A DNA stretch of 58,273 nucleotides, taken from the NCBI GenBank assembly GCA_028285035.1, contig JANQQF010000118.1, positions 1 to 58,273 on the forward strand, given 5' to 3'. This document shows positions 17,613-26,649 of this stretch, in pieces (the first letter of the stretch is position 1; the number at the start of each line of letters is the position of its first letter). The notes below the pieces were generated by a model that saw only the letters and a list, made by a program, of their open reading frames with translations, was not told the origin of the DNA and ran no database searches. The stretch is from Phycisphaerae bacterium (GTDB lineage Bacteria > Chloroflexota > Anaerolineae > 4572-78 > J111). Position numbers and translations under genes: made by a program.

Positions 17613-17648
17613 TAAATAAAAAGTGGGTAAATTTCAAATTTACCCACT
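17613..17648 (-). terminator. Intrinsic terminator of the LCP gene
   Basis: A 13-bp perfect hairpin (17622-17648, arms AGTGGGTAAATTT) is followed on the minus strand by TTTTATTTATAG. It is located 30 bases after the LCP stop codon. Confidence 0.9.
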
Positions 17649-17677
17649 AAGCTTGATTGACTATTACTAAGTTGGCT

Positions 17678-19252
17678 TTACTCTGTTTCCTCTGTAAACA
17701 AAGGCTGTGAATTATTGGATAGATCAAAATCATTGCCAATAATCACCCGAAAGTCTACATCACTTTTTAGATTTGGACTTGTACGAATGTTTTCTTCGGC
17801 GACTTCAAAAATGAGCTTGAGAACCTCAAGGGTGTAAACTTTGCTGTCATCGTAAACAACAATGACCGTATTTTCGTAACCTGAACTGTCCGCTTGACCA
17901 AATTGTGTGATGTTGAGGCCTTGTTGTTTGAGATAAAGTGCTGTTTGTGAAGCTAATGTCGCTAAATTTGTCCCATTTTGTACGACTACCCCAGCGCTTT
18001 CTTGAGTAAGTAGCTCTTTGATTTCCTGCTGACGTTGTGCTTCTTGCTCTATTTCTTCAGCGCGAGCCTGTGCTTGACTAGCTTTTTGAACCGCCTCAAC
18101 TTGAGCTTGTGATGGGGTAACTGCTTCGGTCGGTTCGGTTTCAATGAACATCTCATCGACTAGGGTTTTAATCTTCTCTCGAAGTGGTAGTAGAACCTGC
18201 GCCCCTGTGTCAGGAACAACATAATCGACGGTGTATTCACGACCAATCACAGCGGTTTTGATATCATCCGATGAAATTTCATCAGCGAGTTGGGCTAACT
18301 CTAAAATATCCACCAACTGTAAGTCGGTTTCAACAGTACCGGCCATTGTCGTCCACAGTTCTGGTATTTTTGGAATAATACCAACCTGTAATGCTTTATC
18401 ACGAACAGCTAACAAAACTTGCTGTTGCCGACGTGAGCGAGAGAAATCCGAACCTGGCGTAGCGCGGGTTCGGGCGTAACGTAAAGCATTGTAGCCATCT
18501 AAGGTTTGGGTGCCTGCTTCTATATAGAAGGGGTCATACCCATAGTTGTTATCAGGATATGTTGGGTCATCAATGGTTTCGGGAACTTCAATTGTAATCC
18601 CGCCTAAGGTATCAACAATATCTCGGAAACCTTTGAAGTCAATTTGGGCATAGAAATGAACAGGAATACCGAGATTATATTGTACTGTTTTCATTGCCAG
18701 AGCAGGGCCGCCGCCTGGATAATTATTCTGATCGCCAAAGTAGTATGCTTTGTTAATTCGATCCTCCCCATAACCTGGGACAGCTACCCATAAGTCGCGG
18801 GGCACAGACATCATTCCGGCTGTGCGAGTGTTCGGATCGACTGTGACCAGCATCATCGTGTCAGTCCGGGAATACAATTCATCGGGCCGTTTATCAATCC
18901 CAAGCAGTAGAATATTGACCCGCTCTTTGTCTTCATAATCGGGCAGTGGAACCCCAGTCACACCTGTGTCACCGTCTTCACCACCACGATTTACTGGAAG
19001 AACAATGGGTAATGTTCCATCACCGGTTAGTGGTAGGGTGCCGGACGGAAGTGACAAGTCGACATAGGGAACGTTGGTGGGTAAATTAGTTTGGGTGGCA
19101 ATTTGCTTGACTGTATCTCTTACAACCCAATAAAAGAGATAACCTGTATATGCCCCACCCAATAAGAAAAAGGCCATCATCCCAAAAATCATTGTTTGGA
19201 CAACGATTGGAGGGATAATTGGTTGTTTGTAGCTACGTTGTTGTGTTGCCAT
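17678..19252 (-). CDS. LytR-CpsA-Psr (LCP) family cell-wall ligase with LytR_C domain
   Basis: A 524-residue membrane protein. An N-terminal membrane helix (about 20-42) precedes the LCP catalytic domain (about 115-280). It contains the motifs NILLLGIDKRP, RTDTMMLVTVD, SVPRDLW and the RYARTR segment with conserved arginines. These enzymes transfer undecaprenyl-linked glycopolymers to peptidoglycan or surface proteins. A Gln/Ala/Glu-rich coiled linker (about 380-420) leads to a C-terminal LytR_C domain (about 425-510). I chose the ATG at 19252 rather than the longer open frame up to 19291, because a consensus promoter occupies 19263-19291. The transcript is then almost leaderless. Confidence 0.93.
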   Translation of the reverse strand: MATQQRSYKQPIIPPIVVQTMIFGMMAFFLLGGAYTGYLFYWVVRDTVKQIATQTNLPTNVPYVDLSLPSGTLPLTGDGTLPIVLPVNRGGEDGDTGVTGVPLPDYEDKERVNILLLGIDKRPDELYSRTDTMMLVTVDPNTRTAGMMSVPRDLWVAVPGYGEDRINKAYYFGDQNNYPGGGPALAMKTVQYNLGIPVHFYAQIDFKGFRDIVDTLGGITIEVPETIDDPTYPDNNYGYDPFYIEAGTQTLDGYNALRYARTRATPGSDFSRSRRQQQVLLAVRDKALQVGIIPKIPELWTTMAGTVETDLQLVDILELAQLADEISSDDIKTAVIGREYTVDYVVPDTGAQVLLPLREKIKTLVDEMFIETEPTEAVTPSQAQVEAVQKASQAQARAEEIEQEAQRQQEIKELLTQESAGVVVQNGTNLATLASQTALYLKQQGLNITQFGQADSSGYENTVIVVYDDSKVYTLEVLKLIFEVAEENIRTSPNLKSDVDFRVIIGNDFDLSNNSQPLFTEETE

Positions 19253-19262
19253 AGTGGGTAAG

Positions 19263-19291
19263 ATTATATCACGACCTCGGCCTCGCGCCAA
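19263..19291 (-). promoter_or_regulatory. Promoter of the LCP gene, near-leaderless
   Basis: On the minus strand TTGGCG (19286-19291) and TATAAT (19263-19268) are separated by 17 bp. The ATG at 19252 lies only 10 bases after the -10 box, leaving a leader of roughly 4 bases and no Shine-Dalgarno. Confidence 0.65.
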
Positions 19292-19346
19292 AAGGCCTAG
19301 GCAAATTCGCTTAGATCCGAGGCGATATTATCTTTTTATCTATAAT

Positions 19347-19422
19347 GTTAACCTTTCTTAATTGTTGTTTAAACTCTCCTTAAGATTTTGATTAAGCTTG
19401 CTTAACAGAGAAAGTCTACAAT
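19347..19422 (+). promoter_or_regulatory. Pho-box-like direct-repeat array and -10 box
   Basis: Six TTAA cores start at 19348, 19358, 19369, 19380, 19392 and 19402, giving steps of 10, 11, 11, 12 and 10 bp. Units such as GTTAACCT and CTTAACAG match the cyanobacterial Pho-box consensus (PyTTAAPyPyT/A repeats) and the TTAACA boxes of Bacillus PhoP. A TACAAT -10 box (19417-19422) follows 9 bp after the last TTAACA, replacing a -35 element as in PhoB-activated promoters. A second -10 candidate, TATAAT, is at 19459-19464. The downstream gene is a secreted 5'-nucleotidase. Within the 292-bp gap 19253-19544, only this array and the divergent LCP promoter are evident. Confidence 0.65.
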
Positions 19423-19544
19423 CGACTCTTGTTGGTTTGTGTTGATTAAGATAGATAGTATAATCGAGAGTGGTGTTTGTGTGAATTCAAACAGATAATT
19501 GCACAGCCACTATAAAATTACTTTCTTGTAGGAGGAGTAGCACA

Positions 19545-21572
19545 ATGAAAACCAAATTAAATAGCATTTTGGTAACGTTATTGTTGGTTCTAATGTTTAG
19601 TGCTTTGCCCGCTGGCGCGCAAGGTGGCTACACATTAACGATTTTGCACAACAATGATGGTGAGTCTCAGTTAATTGATGCTGGCGGTGACAACAGCGAT
19701 TTTGGTGGTGTTGCCCGATTTGCTTCATTGGTCAATCAATTACGTGATGAAGCAACTGCGGCTGGATCAGGTGTTGTGATGTTGTCATCAGGTGACAACT
19801 TCTTGCCTGGCCCTGAATTTGCGGCTAGCCGTGTAGAAGGTGCACCTTTCTATGATGCTATCGCGGCCAAATTGATTGGTTACGATGCCATGGCCATCGG
19901 GAACCACGAGTTTGATTTTGGCCCCGATGTGTTGCAAGAATTCATTGAAGGTACTGAAGGAACCATTCCTTTCGTGACTGCAAACTTGGATTTCACCAAT
20001 GAAGCAGGCCTCCAAGCCTTGGTTGACTCTGGATCTATCGTCAAAAGCATTGTTCTGGACAAAGATGGTGAGCAAATCGGGATCGTTGGAGCGACAACCC
20101 CTGACCTACCTTTCATCGCCAGTCCTCGTGACACCATCATCAATGACGTTGCTGAGTCAGTTCAGGCTGAAATTGATGCAATGACTGCTGAAGGTGTTAA
20201 CAAAATTATTATGATTAGCCACCTGCAAGGTGTTGAAGATGACATCGAATTAGCTGGTCAATTGACTGGCGTAGATGTTATGATTGCTGGGGGTGGTGAT
20301 GAGTTGTTGGCTGGTGAAGGCGATTTGCTGGTGCCTGGTGATGAAGAGCCATTTGGTGATTATCCGCTTTCAGCGACCGGTGGTGATGGTGCTGAAATCC
20401 CTGTCGTAACAACGCCTGGCGATTTCAAATATGTTGGCCGTTTGATTGTTGAATTTGACGCAGATGGCAATGTCACTGGTGTTGATGATGGTAGTAGCTT
20501 GGTTCGTGTTGCCGGCGGCGATAACGAAGATGCTGTAGAAGCTGATGCTGAAATTACAGCCCAAGTTGTTGAGCCAGTTGCCGCCTATACCGCAAGCTTA
20601 GCTGAAACTGTAATTGCTACCTCTGAAGTTGCCCTAGAAGGTCGCCGTGACCCAGGTATCCGAACTCAAGAGACTAATGAAGGTAACTTGATGGCTGATG
20701 CCTTGTTGTGGCAAGCGAATGCAAGTGCTGGCCAATTCGGTGTTAGCCCCGCAGATGTTGGTATCCAAAATGGTGGTGGTATTCGAAATAACAACCTCAT
20801 TCCAGCCGGTGATATTACCGCATTGACCACTTTTGATATTGCACCATTCTCTAACTTGGTCACAATTGTTTACGGCATTACCCCTGATCAAATGAAAGTA
20901 ATTATGGAGAATGCCGTTTCACGAGTTGAAGATGTCAATGGCCGCTTCGCTCAAATTTCTGGTTTTACAATGGAGTATGATGTAACAGGTACCGCTCAAG
21001 AATTTGATGAAGAGGGTAACGTTGCTGTTGAGGGTTCACGCGTTCAGTCAATCACTTTGGCTGATGGTACAGCTATCGTCGCTGATGGTGCCGTGGTTGA
21101 CGGTGCTCCAACCATCAACATTGCTACAATTGACTTCCTGGCTCGTGGTGGTGACCAGTATCCTTATGGCGATAACCGTTTCACCCCGCTCGGTGTAAGT
21201 TACCAGCAAGCGTTGAGCAACTACATCACTGAGGCTTTGGGTGGTGTTATTTCTGCTGCACAGTATCCTGAAGGTGGCGAAGGCCGTATTGTTGAGCTGA
21301 GTGGTACTGTTGGTGCTCCAGCTGATGAAGAAGCTGCAGAAGAAGCTACTGAAGAAGCAGCGGCTGCTGATACTGGTTGTGCTGAAGAGTATGTTGTTCA
21401 GGCTGACGACTGGTTGAGCAAGATTGCCGATAAATTCTATGGAGATATTCTGGCTTACCCAGCTATCTTCGATGCCACGAATGCTGCAGCTGCGGCTGGT
21501 GGTGCTTACGACGTGATTGCCGATCCGAATGTGATTGAAGTTGGTCAGGTTCTCTGTATCCCAGCTAACTAA
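19545..21572 (+). CDS. Secreted 5'-nucleotidase/UshA-family metallophosphoesterase with C-terminal LysM domain
   Basis: A 675-residue exported enzyme. The signal peptide (1-25, ending AGAQ) is followed by a metallophosphoesterase domain (about 28-300; LTILHNNDGE, SSGDNFLPGPE, IGNHEFDFG, ISHLQG). A 5'-nucleotidase C-terminal domain follows (about 350-570; RTQETNEGNLMADALLW, IQNGGGIRNN, DFLARGGDQYP). An Ala/Glu linker leads to a LysM-like module (about 610-675; VVQADDWLSKIADKFYG) that probably retains the enzyme on peptidoglycan. The usual LTILHTNDxH metal ligand reads HNNDGE, so His is replaced by Gly or shifted, which may affect one metal site. AGGAGGAG lies 8 bases before the ATG. The Pho-box-like array suggests induction on phosphate starvation. 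Confidence 0.92.
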   Translation: MKTKLNSILVTLLLVLMFSALPAGAQGGYTLTILHNNDGESQLIDAGGDNSDFGGVARFASLVNQLRDEATAAGSGVVMLSSGDNFLPGPEFAASRVEGAPFYDAIAAKLIGYDAMAIGNHEFDFGPDVLQEFIEGTEGTIPFVTANLDFTNEAGLQALVDSGSIVKSIVLDKDGEQIGIVGATTPDLPFIASPRDTIINDVAESVQAEIDAMTAEGVNKIIMISHLQGVEDDIELAGQLTGVDVMIAGGGDELLAGEGDLLVPGDEEPFGDYPLSATGGDGAEIPVVTTPGDFKYVGRLIVEFDADGNVTGVDDGSSLVRVAGGDNEDAVEADAEITAQVVEPVAAYTASLAETVIATSEVALEGRRDPGIRTQETNEGNLMADALLWQANASAGQFGVSPADVGIQNGGGIRNNNLIPAGDITALTTFDIAPFSNLVTIVYGITPDQMKVIMENAVSRVEDVNGRFAQISGFTMEYDVTGTAQEFDEEGNVAVEGSRVQSITLADGTAIVADGAVVDGAPTINIATIDFLARGGDQYPYGDNRFTPLGVSYQQALSNYITEALGGVISAAQYPEGGEGRIVELSGTVGAPADEEAAEEATEEAAAADTGCAEEYVVQADDWLSKIADKFYGDILAYPAIFDATNAAAAAGGAYDVIADPNVIEVGQVLCIPAN

Positions 21573-21595
21573 GCTAAAAGCTATTTTGTAACTAA

Positions 21596-21634
21596 AAACC
21601 GCCTTGTTTAGCTTACAAACAAGGCGGTTTTTTT
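21596..21634. terminator. Intrinsic terminator after the 5'-nucleotidase
   Basis: A 14-bp perfect stem (AAACCGCCTTGTTT, 21596-21609 with 21617-21630) has a 7-base loop and seven Ts. The A-rich left flank allows it to serve the convergent minus-strand gene too. Confidence 0.93.
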
Positions 21635-21664
21635 ATTTGGTGGTTGAGCAATAGGATTAAGAAT

Positions 21665-22021
21665 CTATCCGACAGCTCGCTGACGCTTTTCTGAAAGACG
21701 CTTACAATCGATACAGAGTGTGGTTTCAGGAAAAATTTCTAACCGTTCTGGTTCAATCTGTTTCCCACAATTTTCACAAATTCCATAGCCAATTTCTTGG
21801 GCCTGATCGATGGCATAGTCAATACTTTCGACTTTTCGCTCTAACGAGAAAATGAGGGCCTGTGTTTTGTCTCGCTCGATTAAATCTGAAGCGGCATTAT
21901 TGATATCATCTGACTCAAATTCAGACTTCAGGTCGTCTTTTAAGCGGGTTAATTCAGCAAGCACATGGGCTCGTTCTTCCTGGAGTAATTTTAGTTGAGA
22001 TTTTGATATTTTTTTAGCCAT
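21665..22021 (-). CDS. DksA/TraR-type zinc-finger protein
   Basis: A 118-residue protein with an N-terminal coiled coil (about 3-75) and a C4 zinc finger (CENCGKQIEPERLEIFPETT then CIDCKR; C-x2-C, 17-residue spacing, C-x2-C), the layout of DksA/TraR and YteA-like proteins. Such proteins insert a coiled coil into the RNA polymerase secondary channel and modulate initiation, often with ppGpp. The acidic pair at the coiled-coil tip expected for DksA cannot be assigned with certainty here. It is monocistronic, with a weak AGAGG ribosome-binding site, and converges on the 5'-nucleotidase. Confidence 0.88.
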   Translation of the reverse strand: MAKKISKSQLKLLQEERAHVLAELTRLKDDLKSEFESDDINNAASDLIERDKTQALIFSLERKVESIDYAIDQAQEIGYGICENCGKQIEPERLEIFPETTLCIDCKRLSEKRQRAVG

Positions 22022-22275
22022 AAATTGTACCTCTAATTACATTCAAATACGTACTTTAAACTGATCTTTGAACAGAGGCAATAGATTTGGAAGACCTCTT
22101 GTGTACTCTCCATCGAAGTTCCTATATTGCCTGTATATAATGGTAGAGAAAATTTTAGTGCGATAATATAATGTAATTTTGACATATTTGCAAAAACAAA
22201 TCTTACAAATATTATGTAACTTCTTGAAAATGTAACTCACCCCAAATTTTTGGGTGAATCGGCTGAAAAGCCTAA

Positions 22276-22305
22276 TTACTGTCCCCCCCATTTCTGTGGT
22301 ATAAT
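22276..22305 (+). promoter_or_regulatory. Leaderless promoter of ruvB
   Basis: An extended -10 box, TG-G-TATAAT (22300-22305), with a weak TTACTG -35 (22276-22281, 18-bp spacing), lies 7 bases before the RuvB ATG at 22313. Transcription would start at or next to the A of the ATG, and no Shine-Dalgarno is present. The rest of the gap 22022-22275 is AT-rich, with nothing further I can support. Confidence 0.65.
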
Positions 22306-22312
22306 CGTTGCT

Positions 22313-23335
22313 ATGGACGAACGGGCACTCTCTCCTGACTTACAATCTGCGGAAAAAAATCTTGATGTTAGCCTTCGCCCCACAGACTGGGATGGCTATT
22401 TTGGGCAAGAAACAGTTAAGCAGAATATTCAAATTTTGATTGAGGCAGCCAAGCAGCGTGGTGAAGCGCTGGATCATATTTTGTTGTATGGGCCGCCGGG
22501 TTTAGGAAAAACAACCTTATCCAATATTATCGCCAAACAGATGGATGTCAACCTCAAGATTACAGCCGGGCCAGCGATTGAACGGGCTGGAGATTTGGCC
22601 GCAATATTGACGAATTTACGGCAAGGTGATCTTTTGTTTATTGATGAGATTCATCGGTTGGGGCGCGCTGTTGAAGAGGTGATGTATCCAGCAATGGAAG
22701 ATTATGCCTTGGATATTGTTATTGGTAAAGGGCCAAGTGCTCGAAACATCCGGCTTAATCTACCCCGATTTACAACATTAGGCGCAACGACTCGGCTAGA
22801 TTTGCTGGCCTCACCCCTACGTGATCGATTTGGGGCTATTTTTCGGCTAGAATTTTACAAGCCAGAGGAATTGCAGCAGATTGTAATCCGATCAGCTTCA
22901 ATTCTTGATATCCCCATTGAAGAGGATGGGGCAATGGAAATTGCACGGCGTTCGCGAGCGACGGCCCGAATTGCCAATCGACTGCTTAAGCGGGCGCGTG
23001 ATTACGCTCAGGTTAGGGCAGATGGTATTATCACCAAAGCTGTGGCCAATGACGCCCTCTCCTTGCTTGATATTGACCCGTTGGGGCTGGATGACTTGGA
23101 TCGTAAAGTTCTCTTATCGATTATTGAGAAGTTTGGCGGTGGTCCGGTAGGCCTTGAGACGATTGCCGCCAGTATTGGGATTGAAAGTAGTACGGTGATG
23201 GATGTCGTTGAACCGTATTTGCTGCAACTTGGATTTCTGGCTCGTACGCCGCGTGGGCGGATTGTGACACCTCACGCCTATGCTCACCTTAATCTTGATG
23301 CTCCAGACAAACCTGCTCAACCTGCCTTATTTTAA
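22313..23335 (+). CDS. ruvB: Holliday junction branch migration helicase RuvB
   Basis: The 340-residue AAA+ motor of the RuvABC complex drives branch migration of recombination intermediates. Visible are Walker [10 protein letters not shown] (60-68), Walker [11 protein letters not shown], the sensor/arginine-finger region [16 protein letters not shown] and a C-terminal winged helix ending [15 protein letters not shown]. The opening [12 protein letters not shown] segment is typical. I chose the ATG at 22313 rather than an upstream in-frame start at 22250, because residues upstream do not belong to the family and the promoter ends just before 22313. ruvA and ruvC are not in the window. Confidence 0.97.
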   Translation: MDERALSPDLQSAEKNLDVSLRPTDWDGYFGQETVKQNIQILIEAAKQRGEALDHILLYGPPGLGKTTLSNIIAKQMDVNLKITAGPAIERAGDLAAILTNLRQGDLLFIDEIHRLGRAVEEVMYPAMEDYALDIVIGKGPSARNIRLNLPRFTTLGATTRLDLLASPLRDRFGAIFRLEFYKPEELQQIVIRSASILDIPIEEDGAMEIARRSRATARIANRLLKRARDYAQVRADGIITKAVANDALSLLDIDPLGLDDLDRKVLLSIIEKFGGGPVGLETIAASIGIESSTVMDVVEPYLLQLGFLARTPRGRIVTPHAYAHLNLDAPDKPAQPALF

Positions 23336-23388
23336 GGGGATTTTTTTCGGATTGTAGTCAAAAATGATTCTTGTTAGGTCTTTTGTTG

Positions 23389-23895
23389 ATGGATAAAAAA
23401 TCTACAATAACGCGATTTTGGTTGATATGTGCTGTGATTGCCGTGATAGGCTGTGGTCCCTTTTTTGGAGGAAATGCAGAGGAGGTATCAGGTCGACCAA
23501 CAAGAGTTGTCCTAGACAAACCTATTTCAACTTTTGTCCCGCTGCGAGAACAGCTACAAGTGGAGGTTGGTGAGCCAATTCTGCTAGAAAGTTATCATAT
23601 CAGCTCGGCTCAGTTGGACCAAGTAACGTTAACAGTTAACGATCAACTCTTACGTAGCGAAGCCACAGGGACTGGACCGAACACATTTTCCTCAGAGCTG
23701 GCTTCGGTTGAACTCATTGTTGGTGATCAGCCAGTGGTTGCCAGTACGGTTTCCCCAGCATTGCCGACATCAGCTTGGACTCTCCCTGTGCGTTGGGTTG
23801 GACACGTGCCAGGTACATATGAAATTAGGGTACAGGTGACAGATTTAGATGGGCAGCAAGGCGATCCTGTGATACAGCGAATTGAGGTACAGTAA
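23389..23895 (+). CDS. Putative lipoprotein with Ig-like fold
   Basis: A 168-residue exported protein. A hydrophobic N terminus with the lipobox VIGC (Cys near residue 21) precedes an all-beta region. The segment TYEIRVQVTDLDGQQGDPVIQRIEV resembles the last strands of an Ig/cadherin-like domain. The ATG at 23389 fits the signal peptide best. It lies between ruvB and queA, with only 5 bases before the queA start, so the three are probably co-transcribed. I do not recognise the family, and no catalytic motif is seen. Confidence 0.75.
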   Translation: MDKKSTITRFWLICAVIAVIGCGPFFGGNAEEVSGRPTRVVLDKPISTFVPLREQLQVEVGEPILLESYHISSAQLDQVTLTVNDQLLRSEATGTGPNTFSSELASVELIVGDQPVVASTVSPALPTSAWTLPVRWVGHVPGTYEIRVQVTDLDGQQGDPVIQRIEVQ

Positions 23896-23900
23896 TAACT

Positions 23901-24998
23901 GTGGATGTCCAACAGTTTGATTACAATTTACCCCCTGACCGCATAGCCCAGACTCCGGTCGAACCTCGCCATCAATCAAAGTTAATGATCATTGACCGAA
24001 AATCTGGTCAAATCTCTCACCACGTCTTTGCGGACATTGTGAATTTTCTGCAATCAGGTGATTTGGTCATTGCTAACAATAGTCGGGTTATCCCTGCCCG
24101 GCTCTTTGGTCACAAATCGACTGGCGGGAAAATTGAAATTCTCTTGCTCAAACAGATTGACGAATTGCAATGGGAAGCCTTGGTTGGTGGGAAACGCCTA
24201 CGTCCGGGAGTTACGGTCGAGATTGTGCCAGCCCTCGATCGCCAAGGTATATCTGACTTGGTTTCAGCGACAATCAAAGAGGACTTGGGGGAAGCCCGAC
24301 GTTTAATCGCGTTTGAACAGCCAATCAATCCACTTTTGACCGATTTTGGGCAAATGCCATTACCTCCCTATATTCACACAACGCTGAGCGATGTCGAACG
24401 CTATCAAACTGTCTTCAGCCGTATCGAAGGGTCAGCGGCAGCCCCAACAGCTGGGCTCCATTTTTCTCCAGAAATTCTATTAGCCTTACGTGACCAGGGT
24501 GTTGGGCTAGACTATGTCACTTTACACATTGGGCTTGACACCTTCAAACCAGTTACTGTTGAGACAGTTGAGGCCCATCAAATTCATCGTGAAACAGCCC
24601 AGCTTTCAGTTGAAACGGCGCAGCGTATCAACAAAAGTAAGCTGGCAGGTGGTAGACTGGTTGCTGTAGGCACGACGGCAATGCGAACGTTAGAGACAGC
24701 CGCCTTGCGAAGTGCGGGGGTTGTGGGGTCTCTGCGAGAAGCCAGTACGTTTGATCCCAATCTTTGTCCTTGGAAACCTGTCGCTGCTATTGATGAGGCT
24801 ACCGACCTATTTATTTATCCAGGCTTTACCTTTCGTGCTGTTGATGCCCTGCTGACTAATTTTCACTTGCCCAAATCAACACTTTTAATGTTAGTGAGTG
24901 CATTTTGTGGCGTGGACCTTGTGCGAGAGGCTTATGAAATTGCGATTGCCGAAGAGTATCGCTTCTATTCTTTTGGCGATGCGATGTTGATTTTGTGA
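23901..24998 (+). CDS. queA: S-adenosylmethionine:tRNA ribosyltransferase-isomerase
   Basis: The 365-residue enzyme converts preQ1-tRNA to epoxyqueuosine-tRNA by transferring the ribosyl part of SAM. Conserved stretches include DYNLPPDRIAQTPVEPRHQS at the start, ANNSRVIPARLFG, EGSAAAPTAGLHFSPEIL and TNFHLPKSTLLMLVSAF near the end. Length matches the family. The start is a GTG, 5 bases after the lipoprotein stop. Neighbouring translation and DNA-repair genes (ruvB, gatB) fit a housekeeping cluster; ruvB-queA adjacency is common in bacteria. Confidence 0.97.
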   Translation: MDVQQFDYNLPPDRIAQTPVEPRHQSKLMIIDRKSGQISHHVFADIVNFLQSGDLVIANNSRVIPARLFGHKSTGGKIEILLLKQIDELQWEALVGGKRLRPGVTVEIVPALDRQGISDLVSATIKEDLGEARRLIAFEQPINPLLTDFGQMPLPPYIHTTLSDVERYQTVFSRIEGSAAAPTAGLHFSPEILLALRDQGVGLDYVTLHIGLDTFKPVTVETVEAHQIHRETAQLSVETAQRINKSKLAGGRLVAVGTTAMRTLETAALRSAGVVGSLREASTFDPNLCPWKPVAAIDEATDLFIYPGFTFRAVDALLTNFHLPKSTLLMLVSAFCGVDLVREAYEIAIAEEYRFYSFGDAMLIL

Positions 24999-25023
24999 TG
25001 TCATCGTTTCCTCCTTTCATTCA

Positions 25024-25051
25024 TTGACCCATCCTAAATCTTGGCTATAAT
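25024..25051 (+). promoter_or_regulatory. Promoter of gatB
   Basis: TTGACC (25024-25029) and TATAAT (25046-25051) are separated by 16 bp, leaving a leader of about 32 bases before the gatB ATG. Confidence 0.8.
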
Positions 25052-25089
25052 GTGGCCTGTATATTGACCAATATTGAGGCAAACACCTG

Positions 25090-26535
25090 ATGACTTACCA
25101 AACGATTATCGGCATGGAAGTTCATGTCGAGTTAAGTACCAATAGTAAAATGTTTTGTGGCTGTAGCGCCGAATTTTTTGGTGTTGAACCCAACACGCAT
25201 ACCTGCCCCACCTGTTTAGGCTTGCCAGGGGCTTTACCCGTGATTAATAAACAGGCTGTGGCGTATACGATTATGTTGGGCAAAGCGCTCAATTGCGAGA
25301 TCAAACCTCACAGTGTTTTTGCTCGAAAAAACTACTTTTACCCTGATTTGCCCAAGGGCTATCAAATTTCGCAATATGAGCTGCCTCTTTGCCTGAATGG
25401 CTATATTGATGTTGAGCCTGAGGGCAGTGATGAATCTAAACGCATTCGTATTCGTCGAGCGCATTTGGAGGAAGATACGGGCAAGCTGACTCACGTCGGC
25501 TATCATAGTTTGGTTGATTTAAATCGGGCCGGCGTGCCACTCCTTGAGATTGTTACTGAGGCTGATATTAATTCGGCTGAAGAAGCATATGCTTACGTGA
25601 CCAAATTGCGACAAATTGTGCGTTATTTGGGCGTAAGTACGGGTGATATGGAAAAAGGGGCAATGCGTTGTGAGGTGAACTTGTCTTTAACCGATCCAGT
25701 CACAGGTGAGTGGGGGACAAAAGTTGAGGTTAAGAACCTTAATTCTTTCCGCTCGGTGAAAAATGCGATCGCTTATGAAATTGATCGTCAAATGGATGTA
25801 TTAGAAGATGGCGGTAAAATCGATCAGGTAACGATGGGCTGGGATGAAAACCGCCAAATGACCGTACTGCAACGGGCCAAAGAAGGTGATACAGGTTATC
25901 GTTATTTCCCAGAGCCTGATTTACCACCCTTAGATTTGGATCCCGCTTGGATTGAGGAGATTACCAGTGATTTACCTGAGCTTCCACAGACAAAGCTAGC
26001 TCGGTATGTCTCGGATTGGAGCCTGAGCGATAAGGAAGCGGATGTTTTGGTTGAAGATCGGGCTACCGCCGAGTATTTTGAGATGGTCGTTGCCGCAGCA
26101 GAAGGAACAAAGGTGACGCCTAAACTCATTAGCAATTGGCTCTCAGGCGAAATGTTTCGGCTACTGAGCGAGCATGGGCAAACTGTTGATGAAATTAAAA
26201 TTACGCCAGAGAATTTGGTAGCGCTTATTGAGCTTGTTACATCCAAGGCGATCAATCAACCTGCTGCCAAACAGACATTTGGTGTGATGTTTGAAACAGG
26301 CCGTGGGCCAAAAGAAATTGTTGAGGAATTAGGATTACAACAAATTAGTGATCAGGGTGAATTGGTTTCAATTATCCAGCAGATTATGGCTGATAATCCT
26401 GATGCTGTAGAGAATGTGCGAAGTGGTAAGGAAAAAGCGATAAAGTTTCTCGTTGGGCAGGTTATGCGAGCGACAAGAGGCAAGGCGAATCCACAGATAG
26501 CCGAGCAGATGTTACGTGAGCAGATTGACTCTTAA
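25090..26535 (+). CDS. gatB: Asp-tRNA(Asn)/Glu-tRNA(Gln) amidotransferase subunit B
   Basis: The 481-residue GatB subunit activates misacylated Glu-tRNA(Gln) or Asp-tRNA(Asn) for amidation within GatCAB. The start [20 protein letters not shown], the zinc-site cysteines (CGC and CPTC), [36 protein letters not shown] and the C-terminal YqeY-like tail domain are all present. Its partners gatA and gatC are not adjacent. It has its own consensus promoter, and a terminator follows. GAGG upstream of the ATG is a plausible ribosome-binding site. Confidence 0.97.
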   Translation: MTYQTIIGMEVHVELSTNSKMFCGCSAEFFGVEPNTHTCPTCLGLPGALPVINKQAVAYTIMLGKALNCEIKPHSVFARKNYFYPDLPKGYQISQYELPLCLNGYIDVEPEGSDESKRIRIRRAHLEEDTGKLTHVGYHSLVDLNRAGVPLLEIVTEADINSAEEAYAYVTKLRQIVRYLGVSTGDMEKGAMRCEVNLSLTDPVTGEWGTKVEVKNLNSFRSVKNAIAYEIDRQMDVLEDGGKIDQVTMGWDENRQMTVLQRAKEGDTGYRYFPEPDLPPLDLDPAWIEEITSDLPELPQTKLARYVSDWSLSDKEADVLVEDRATAEYFEMVVAAAEGTKVTPKLISNWLSGEMFRLLSEHGQTVDEIKITPENLVALIELVTSKAINQPAAKQTFGVMFETGRGPKEIVEELGLQQISDQGELVSIIQQIMADNPDAVENVRSGKEKAIKFLVGQVMRATRGKANPQIAEQMLREQIDS

Positions 26536-26590
26536 AGTCCTCTGTTGTCGCTGCTTAGCTTCAGATGCGGAAGTTGTTATTAATGCGTTA

Positions 26591-26622
26591 AAAAAGGAAT
26601 GCTCAAAAGGGCATTCCTTTTT
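26591..26622. terminator. Bidirectional intrinsic terminator
   Basis: AAAGGAATGC (26593-26602) pairs with GCATTCCTTT (26611-26620), with A-runs on the left and Ts on the right. It ends gatB, and on the other strand ends the small ORF at 26650-26808. Confidence 0.92.
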
Positions 26623-26649
26623 AATAGCATAGCGTTTACTTTGATAAAA

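Noticed and set aside
19253..19291. In-frame extension of the LCP protein upstream of 19252
   Set aside because: A consensus promoter for the gene occupies this stretch, so it cannot be part of the coding region.
19423..19544. A riboswitch in the 5'-nucleotidase leader
   Set aside because: No conserved riboswitch core or terminator/antiterminator pair could be identified.
22250..22312. In-frame extension upstream of the RuvB ATG
   Set aside because: The extra residues do not resemble RuvB, and a promoter -10 box lies inside this stretch.
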